Shown: one piece after another, positions 58,909 through 64,000 of the stretch | How positions within the stretch are numbered: the stretch's first letter is position 1 | How the letters are laid out: each line of letters begins with the position of its first letter | Assembly: GCA_002336985.1 (NCBI GenBank) | Contig: DDFE01000197.1 | Location: 62,001-126,000 of the forward strand | Source of the DNA: Sphingomonadales bacterium UBA1936 | Lineage (GTDB): Bacteria > Pseudomonadota > Alphaproteobacteria > Sphingomonadales > Sphingomonadaceae | DNA: 64,000 nucleotides | Direction of reading: 5' to 3' | Position numbers and translations under genes: made by a program | The notes under the pieces: model-generated | What the model was told of the DNA's origin: nothing | Databases searched by the model: none | The model's input: only the letters and a program-made list of their open reading frames with translations

Positions 58909-61098
58909 TTATGGGCGCGCTGGCCGTGGCGATACCGGTACGGTGGCGGCTGCCTGCTCGGCCGCCCAGAGCGTGAACGCGCCGATCTGCGCGGCCTTCA
59001 GATCGAGCTGCGTGCGCATCGATCCGATGCCATGCCCCTGGTCGAAATCGACGCTGAACACCGTCGGTCCGCCGGTTCCCGCCGCCTGCATGCGCGCGGC
59101 GAACTTACCCGGTTGCCAGGCGATGACACGCGGATCGTTCGCGCCCGCGGTCACGAGCATCGGCGGGTAGGCCGTCCCGTCCTTCACGTGCAGATAGGCG
59201 TCCATCTCGTAGAGCGCCTTGGCGCCCACCGGGTCGGTCACCGTCCCGAACTCGGCGATGTTGGTCTTGCCATTGGGCCCGAACTCGAAGCGCATGGCGT
59301 TCAGGATCCCGACGCTGGCAACGGCGCCCGCCCAGAGATCGGGCCGTTCGGTCACCGCACGTCCGACCATGATGCCGCCCGCCGACGTGCCCCATAAGGT
59401 AATGCGCTTGCCCGAGGTCCAGCCGCTGTTGTTGAACCACAGCGCGCTGTCGATCGCGTCGCGCCAGGTATTGGGCTTGGTGACGCCCTTACCCGCCTGC
59501 CACCAGTCGCGCCCGAATTCGCCGCCGCCGCGCACTTTCGCGGTTGCATAGATACCGCCGGCATCGAGAAAGCCGTAGATGCGCGGATTGAAATAGGGAT
59601 CGCCGTTGATGCCATAGGCACCATAGGCATCGAGCAGCACCGGGCGCTTGCCGTCCTTCGCCAGATCGTTCCGGCGAACGAAATCGACCGGGACTTTCGT
59701 CCCGTCGCGCGCGGTGACGATGGCGGTCTCGGCGACATAGGCATCGACCGGATAGGGCGGCAGCGGTCCGAGCTTCGTGTCGACAACGCTGGTTCCCGTC
59801 ACGAGCAGCCGCGTCCGCGGCGTCACATAATTCTCGAGGCTCAGCAGCAGGCCTTTGCCCGCGGTGCTGCCGTGCGCGATATACGATGTGCCATTGAACG
59901 GCAGCGGAACCGGCGCCAGCTTGCCGTCGCCGGTCAGCAGGCGCAGTTGCGCGCCCATGGCATCGCGGCCGACGACATAGACGCCGTCGCCCGTACCGAT
60001 CACCGTATCGATGACGCTCTCGCCCTCGGGCACGACCTCGGCGGCAGCGGCCACATCGGTGGCACCGCCGCGCAACACGACGACCCGCCCGCGCGGCCGG
60101 TCGCGCCGGACCATGTAGAGGTCCTCGCCGATCATGGTCACACTTTCGATCTGGTCGGCGCGGCTGCCGACCGGCACCCAGCGGGCCTTGCCCGCGGTCA
60201 CATCGGCCAGGGGTGCACGCAGCAGGCGCAGCGACCGGCCGACGCCGTCGCTCAAGACCAGCAGGGCGGTCCGGCTGCCCGGATAGACGAAGGCGACGGG
60301 CGCTTCGACCGGCTGCATCTCGGGTGCGCCCGCCATCCCGCGCGCGACGACCAGCCTGTCGGTTACGGTGGGCGTCCCGATGCGGTGCAGGAACAGCCGC
60401 GAGTTCAGGTAATAGTCGGGCGACTCGCGCTTCGCGCCCTCGGCCAGCCGGTTGTAGAAGAACCCCGATCCGTCGGGCAGCCACTGCGGGAACATGCCGC
60501 CGATCTCGCTGGTCCCGCCATTGTAGAGCGCCTGCGGTACCTCGCCGTCGACGAAGCGGCCGGTCGTCGTCTCGATGATCCTGAGCGTTGCTTCCTCGGA
60601 CCCGCCAGCGGACACGCCGAGATAGACATGGGCGCCGTCGGGACTGGCTTCCCAATAGCCGATCACATTGCCCTTGACCGTCGCGGTGTCGAGCGACGCG
60701 GGATCGAACAGCACACGCTCGGTGCCGCCCGGCCCTTCGCGCACCATGAGCTTCGCGGTCTGCGCGCCGACGCCGCGCCTTGCGACGAAGACATAGGTGC
60801 CACGCCGCTCGATCGCGCCCACGGACTCGATGCCGCCCGACCGGCGCTCGATGTCCTTCAGCATCGCGGGCAGCGCGGGCAGCTTCGACAGCCAGCTGTT
60901 CGCAGCCGCGGCCTGCGCTTTCAGCCAGGCCTGATAATCGTCACCGCCCGTTTCCATCCAGCGATAGGGATCGTCGACCCGGATGCCCTGGACCGTCTCG
61001 GTAAACGGCACCGTCTTGGCTGGCGGCGCGCCGTCGGGTGCTTTTGCGAACGCCCCCGTCGCAAGTGTCGCCAGCAGTGCAGCCCAGGCGTAACGCAT
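58909..61098 (-). CDS. Exported S9 prolyl oligopeptidase family protein
   Basis: 729 residues with a signal peptide (MRYAWAALLATLATGAFA). N-terminal beta-propeller (about 60-400), starting DPYRWMETGGDDYQAWLKAQ as in prolyl oligopeptidases, then an alpha/beta-hydrolase domain with nucleophile elbow GTSAGGIMVGRAV (Ser), an aspartate in AGANDPRV, and the catalytic His in DFDQGHGIGS. Cleaves short proline-containing peptides. Periplasmic location by its leader. Confidence 0.94.
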   Translation of the reverse strand: MRYAWAALLATLATGAFAKAPDGAPPAKTVPFTETVQGIRVDDPYRWMETGGDDYQAWLKAQAAAANSWLSKLPALPAMLKDIERRSGGIESVGAIERRGTYVFVARRGVGAQTAKLMVREGPGGTERVLFDPASLDTATVKGNVIGYWEASPDGAHVYLGVSAGGSEEATLRIIETTTGRFVDGEVPQALYNGGTSEIGGMFPQWLPDGSGFFYNRLAEGAKRESPDYYLNSRLFLHRIGTPTVTDRLVVARGMAGAPEMQPVEAPVAFVYPGSRTALLVLSDGVGRSLRLLRAPLADVTAGKARWVPVGSRADQIESVTMIGEDLYMVRRDRPRGRVVVLRGGATDVAAAAEVVPEGESVIDTVIGTGDGVYVVGRDAMGAQLRLLTGDGKLAPVPLPFNGTSYIAHGSTAGKGLLLSLENYVTPRTRLLVTGTSVVDTKLGPLPPYPVDAYVAETAIVTARDGTKVPVDFVRRNDLAKDGKRPVLLDAYGAYGINGDPYFNPRIYGFLDAGGIYATAKVRGGGEFGRDWWQAGKGVTKPNTWRDAIDSALWFNNSGWTSGKRITLWGTSAGGIMVGRAVTERPDLWAGAVASVGILNAMRFEFGPNGKTNIAEFGTVTDPVGAKALYEMDAYLHVKDGTAYPPMLVTAGANDPRVIAWQPGKFAARMQAAGTGGPTVFSVDFDQGHGIGSMRTQLDLKAAQIGAFTLWAAEQAAATVPVSPRPARP

Positions 61099-61222
61099 GA
61101 ATTCCCCCGATTTTTTTCACGAACGCCTCTGGATATTCAGGAAAGCGACGATCGCGATAGAACAGAACGGACATGCGCCAGCCTGTGCTTCGCGACGGTC
61201 TTGCGGATGCGGGCCGTTCCGG

Positions 61223-62056
61223 TCAGGCGAGCCCGAGCGGGTGCGGCGATGCGATCTGCGTACGCGATGCCATGACCCCGCGCACCAGCCACCCGTCCTC
61301 TTTCAGAAATGCCGCCGGGGTGATGCCCATGAAGCGGCGGAACTCGCGGATGAAATGCGACTGGTCGGCGAAGTCTTCGGTCCAGGCATCCTTCGGGTCG
61401 GTCGCCCCCGCGGCGATCATTACTGCGGCCTTCAGGACGCGGTGCTTGTTGGCGAGCAGGCGCGGCGGCAGACCATGGGCACGCCGTGCGATCCGCGCGA
61501 GCTGGCGCTCGGACACCCCGAGCGCGTTTGCCAGATCCTCGATATTGCGAGCTGGCCCGTTGATCCAGCGGCTGATGACCGCCACGCGCGCCTCGAACGG
61601 TTCCGCGGCCGCCAGCCGCCGCAGCAAAAGCGCTTCGACCCGCGCCGCCAGCGCGACATCCGGTTCCTCCGGCCGTTCGGCGAGGGGCTCGAGCGCGTCC
61701 GCGCCCCAGACCTGCTGGAGATCGACCAGCTTGCCGACGAGCTGGTCCGCGGTCGCCGGCACGAACGTCTGCCAGCCTTCGGGATAGACGCCGACGCCGA
61801 GCACGGTCGTCAGGCCGTCGGCGGTCATCCGGTGCGAGCCCGCGGTGGGTCCGAGCAGCGATGCCGGGAAGCAGAGATGCTCGGCACCCCCGCGCGGGCG
61901 CCAGCCCAGCTGCCCGGTCAATTGCCACATGAACTGCGGCAGCAAGGCGCCGGCGGCCGCGTCGAGCTGGCCCATGTCGCACCGCATCACCCAGATATGG
62001 TCGACCAGGTCCCGGAGCGCCGGCGCGACCGGCCAGAATGTTTGGTGATATGCCAT
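61223..62056 (-). CDS. AraC-family transcriptional regulator
   Basis: 277 residues from the ATG at 62056 (MAYHQTFWPV). The N-terminal half resembles the DUF6597-type ligand domain (ALRDLVDHIWVMR). The C-terminal AraC domain (about 170-265) has NIEDLANALGVSERQLARIARRAHG and DQSHFIREFRRFMGITPAAFL. Target unknown; an amidohydrolase gene lies about 190 bases upstream on the same strand. Confidence 0.92.
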   Translation of the reverse strand: MAYHQTFWPVAPALRDLVDHIWVMRCDMGQLDAAAGALLPQFMWQLTGQLGWRPRGGAEHLCFPASLLGPTAGSHRMTADGLTTVLGVGVYPEGWQTFVPATADQLVGKLVDLQQVWGADALEPLAERPEEPDVALAARVEALLLRRLAAAEPFEARVAVISRWINGPARNIEDLANALGVSERQLARIARRAHGLPPRLLANKHRVLKAAVMIAAGATDPKDAWTEDFADQSHFIREFRRFMGITPAAFLKEDGWLVRGVMASRTQIASPHPLGLA

Positions 62057-62241
62057 TGCGCCCCACGCCCCTTGCCCGTCCGCCGCACTAGGGCGGAACG
62101 GGAATTGGTCAAGGATCACCGTCGCTTAGCGTCTACACCACGTCTCGCCGGCTCGCCGCCCGCCCTGGCCGGGAACGGGCGCGCGCCCCGCAGGGCCGCA
62201 CCGCTGCTTGCTGCCGGCCCGGCCCGGCGCCCGTGACCGCA

Positions 62242-63225
62242 TCACCCCTCGATCCGCAGGAAGCGTGCGGCATTATCGTGGAGGATGAGCCGCTTCTGGC
62301 GCTCGGTCAGATAGGGTGCGCGCCGGATCCGCTCGATCGCGAGACCGATCGTGTCGGGCCAGACCATATTGTCCGAGCCGAACATGATCCGCTCTTCCAT
62401 GCCCGCATCGATCAGCCGCTTCAGATAGTCGCGAAACGCCCTCTCGGTATAGGCATGGTCGAGGACCGCGATGTCGACGTACAGCTGCGGATGCGCAAAC
62501 ATCATCGCGATCATCGCGTCGCCGAGCGGCCAGCCGGCATGCATGGCGTAGATGCGCAAGCGTGGGTGGCGGATGAGGACCGGCTCGAGCCGCAACGGAT
62601 CGCCCGCGCTCACGCGGTAGTCCGGCGTTGCGAAATAGGCGGTGCCCGGCGGCCCCGGTCCCATATGGATGCCGACGGGGATGTCGAGCTCGTCGGCCAG
62701 CGCGAAATAGGGCTCGAGCCGCGGATCGTCGGGCGCGATCCCGGCGTATTGCGTCGTGATCTCGCTGAGCGCCGTGAGCCGGCCCTGTTTGTGAAGCGCG
62801 CGAAGTGCAGCGATCGACGGCAACTTGCCATCGCTCCCGAAGCCGGCCGACGGGAGGATGCGCTCCCCGCCATGGCGGCGATAGTCCTCGACGGTCGCGG
62901 CGTCGCCGCCCGCCAGGGCGAGCCCGTTGTAGCGCTGGAGCATCGCGAGGCCGCGATCGCGCAGCGCGGCAGCGCCGGCAGGGGCGACGAGCACGCGCGG
63001 GCAGGTCGGGTTGACGGTGAACCAGTCGAGATAGGTCTCGAGCGGCTTGCCGGGATCGCGCGGCGCCCATGCGGGATAAGGGGCGCACATCTTGCCGCCA
63101 GGCGGGCCTTCGGCATCGGGCAGGTCGGCATGGAAATGCATGTCGATAACATCGTAGCGTGCACGGGCCTCACCCTGGCCGGCGGCCATCAGGCACAGCA
63201 AGGCCATCATTCCCCGGATCGTCAT
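62242..63225 (-). CDS. Exported amidohydrolase-family (Amidohydro_2) protein
   Basis: 327 residues from the ATG at 63225 (MTIRGMMALLCLMAAGQGEARA), a signal peptide. Amidohydrolase-2 fold: HFHADLPDAEGP with the metal-binding HxH, PVGIHMGPGP, IYAMHAGWPLGDAM and the catalytic Asp in MFGSDNMVWPD. Hydrolyses or decarboxylates small compounds; the substrate is unknown. Confidence 0.9.
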   Translation of the reverse strand: MTIRGMMALLCLMAAGQGEARARYDVIDMHFHADLPDAEGPPGGKMCAPYPAWAPRDPGKPLETYLDWFTVNPTCPRVLVAPAGAAALRDRGLAMLQRYNGLALAGGDAATVEDYRRHGGERILPSAGFGSDGKLPSIAALRALHKQGRLTALSEITTQYAGIAPDDPRLEPYFALADELDIPVGIHMGPGPPGTAYFATPDYRVSAGDPLRLEPVLIRHPRLRIYAMHAGWPLGDAMIAMMFAHPQLYVDIAVLDHAYTERAFRDYLKRLIDAGMEERIMFGSDNMVWPDTIGLAIERIRRAPYLTERQKRLILHDNAARFLRIEG

Positions 63226-63431
63226 CGCCGCTCCCCCTTCGCTCCGGCGATATGTCGTGGATAATGCCGGCCCTGACAAGCCGGTCGGCCAGCAGCGTGC
63301 GGCCCGCCAGAGCCGGTTTCCGGGCAAGCGCCGCACGGCTTTTCCGCCCGCATTCGGCCCATGGAAGACTGCGGCTCACTGATCTCGGCACCCGCTCCCG
63401 CGCCCTGCGGCGATGCGACCGGTTCGCAAGC

Positions 63432-63457
63432 GGAACAAGAACCGGTGGTCCGGTGTT
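63432..63457 (+). promoter_or_regulatory. Candidate EcfG (general stress) promoter
   Basis: GGAAC (63432-63436), 17 bases, TGTT (63454-63457): one mismatch from consensus. It ends 26 bases before the ATG at 63484. Confidence 0.5.
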
Positions 63458-63483
63458 GCGTCGCCACCAATGGGAGAATGAAC

Positions 63484-63711
63484 ATGGCGGACGACACCAA
63501 TCCGACGACCACGATCATCCGGGAAAAGAGCGGCGGCGGCATGACGGCGATCATCATCCTGCTGCTGGTCATCGCGCTGGCCGTGGGCGGATATTTCGCG
63601 TTCATCGCGACCGATTCCACTGTGAAGAAGAACGACGCCGTGGCCGGGGCGGCCAAGAGCGTCGGCGATACGGCCGACAAGTTCGGCGACGCGGTCCAGC
63701 CGTCGAAATAA
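63484..63711 (+). CDS. Small single-TM hypothetical protein
   Basis: 75 residues from the ATG at 63484 (GGGAG upstream). A polar N-terminus (about 1-19), one hydrophobic helix (about 20-42) and a helical, Lys/Asp-rich C-terminus (VAGAAKSVGDTADKFGDAV). An EcfG-like promoter precedes it. Family not recognised. Confidence 0.75.
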   Translation: MADDTNPTTTIIREKSGGGMTAIIILLLVIALAVGGYFAFIATDSTVKKNDAVAGAAKSVGDTADKFGDAVQPSK

Positions 63712-63745
63712 CGGCGCGACGACCGTCCGGCACCAGGGCGCCAGC

Positions 63746-64000
63746 GTGGCCCGAGCACCAGCAGCGCGTGCGCGCACGACCCGGGCAACCGAACCGGACA
63801 ATGTGCGCACGCGCCAGCTGTGGCTCACGATCGCCGTCGTCGTGCTGGCGCTCTGGATCGCGCTCCCCTTCCTGACCCCGATCGCCTGGGCCGCGATCCT
63901 CGCGATCGCGGAATGGCCGCTCTATCGCCGCGCGCTCGCGCGCTATCCCGACCGGCCGGGACTGATCGCCGGTGGCTTCATGCTGGCGACGGCGCTCCTC
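63746..64000 (+). CDS. AI-2E family permease, N-terminal part (cut by window end)
   Basis: An open frame from a GTG at 63746 (GTG at 63803 is an alternative) runs off the right edge, at least 85 residues. After an Arg/Ala/Thr-rich start, WLTIAVVVLALWIALPFLTP, WAAILAIAEWPLYRRAL and the start of a further hydrophobic segment match the N-terminus of AI-2E/PerM permeases. This would be the second such gene in the window. Confidence 0.7.
   Translation, partial: MARAPAARARTTRATEPDNVRTRQLWLTIAVVVLALWIALPFLTPIAWAAILAIAEWPLYRRALARYPDRPGLIAGGFMLATALL

Overview
The window is a GC-rich (roughly 65-70%) alphaproteobacterial chromosome segment, most likely from a sphingomonad (Sphingomonas or a close relative). 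This is inferred from family content: DUF6894, DUF5818, DUF3072 and DUF6438 proteins, a PEPxxWA-CTERM protein, a TonB-box microprotein, a 'UVR' protein ending in a KPDPMT-type tail, alphaproteobacterial SOS boxes (GTTC-N7-GTTC) and EcfG-type general-stress promoters (GGAAC-N16/17-CGTT). I saw no tRNA, rRNA, CRISPR array, complete insertion sequence or prophage.

Layout. 0-5 kb: a truncated membrane protein, a LOV-domain histidine kinase with its receiver protein, a nonsense-interrupted TonB-box microprotein, a phasin-like/HHH pair and a ClpP-like protein. 5-10 kb: PfpI, DUF1622, a pentanucleotide microsatellite ahead of an M48 metalloprotease, small proteins and a Thr-rich secreted protein with an EcfG-type promoter. 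9.7-12.4 kb (minus strand): GntA-like hydroxylase/DUF1989 pair followed by DUF6894/Crp. 12.8-18.6 kb (plus strand): small membrane proteins, PRC-barrel protein, an Mfd-type helicase, a UVR-motif protein. 18.7-25.3 kb: large hybrid kinase, SOS-controlled dinB, a secreted nuclease-like lipoprotein, an M13 peptidase remnant, YjbQ. 25.6-30.3 kb: small secreted proteins, FKBP, and a decayed phenylalanine-hydroxylase operon (phhA with two iron ligands substituted, phhB with two stop codons, intact SDR). 30.4-36.0 kb: SOS-controlled imuA-imuB-dnaE2 mutasome. 36-43 kb: DUF2252, two outer-membrane proteins and many small stress proteins. 43.3-53.5 kb: CPA1 antiporter, TIGR02587/TIGR02588 pair, SDR, S41 protease, AraC regulator, DUF2834, GlsB/YeaQ-like protein, AI-2E-type permease. 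53.5-64 kb: PEP-CTERM protein, ArsR, PilZ, DUF1993, Lrp, S41 and S9 peptidases, AraC, amidohydrolase, a one-TM stress protein and a second AI-2E-type permease cut by the window end.

How it fits together. Three regulatory themes emerge from motifs in the DNA. First, an SOS/mutagenic-repair theme: dinB and imuA-imuB-dnaE2 both carry LexA boxes, with an Mfd-type translocase and a UVR-motif protein nearby. Second, a general-stress theme: GGAAC/CGTT-type promoters precede several small or envelope genes (9037, 38513, 51184 and, less perfectly, 5672, 54761, 63484). Third, sensory input: the LOV-HWE kinase pair, the PAS-rich hybrid kinase and several one-component regulators with visible candidate operators (ArsR, Lrp). 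The most striking single observation is the decayed Phe hydroxylation operon, in which reading frames and ATGA couplings persist but the catalytic residues and the phhB frame are broken.
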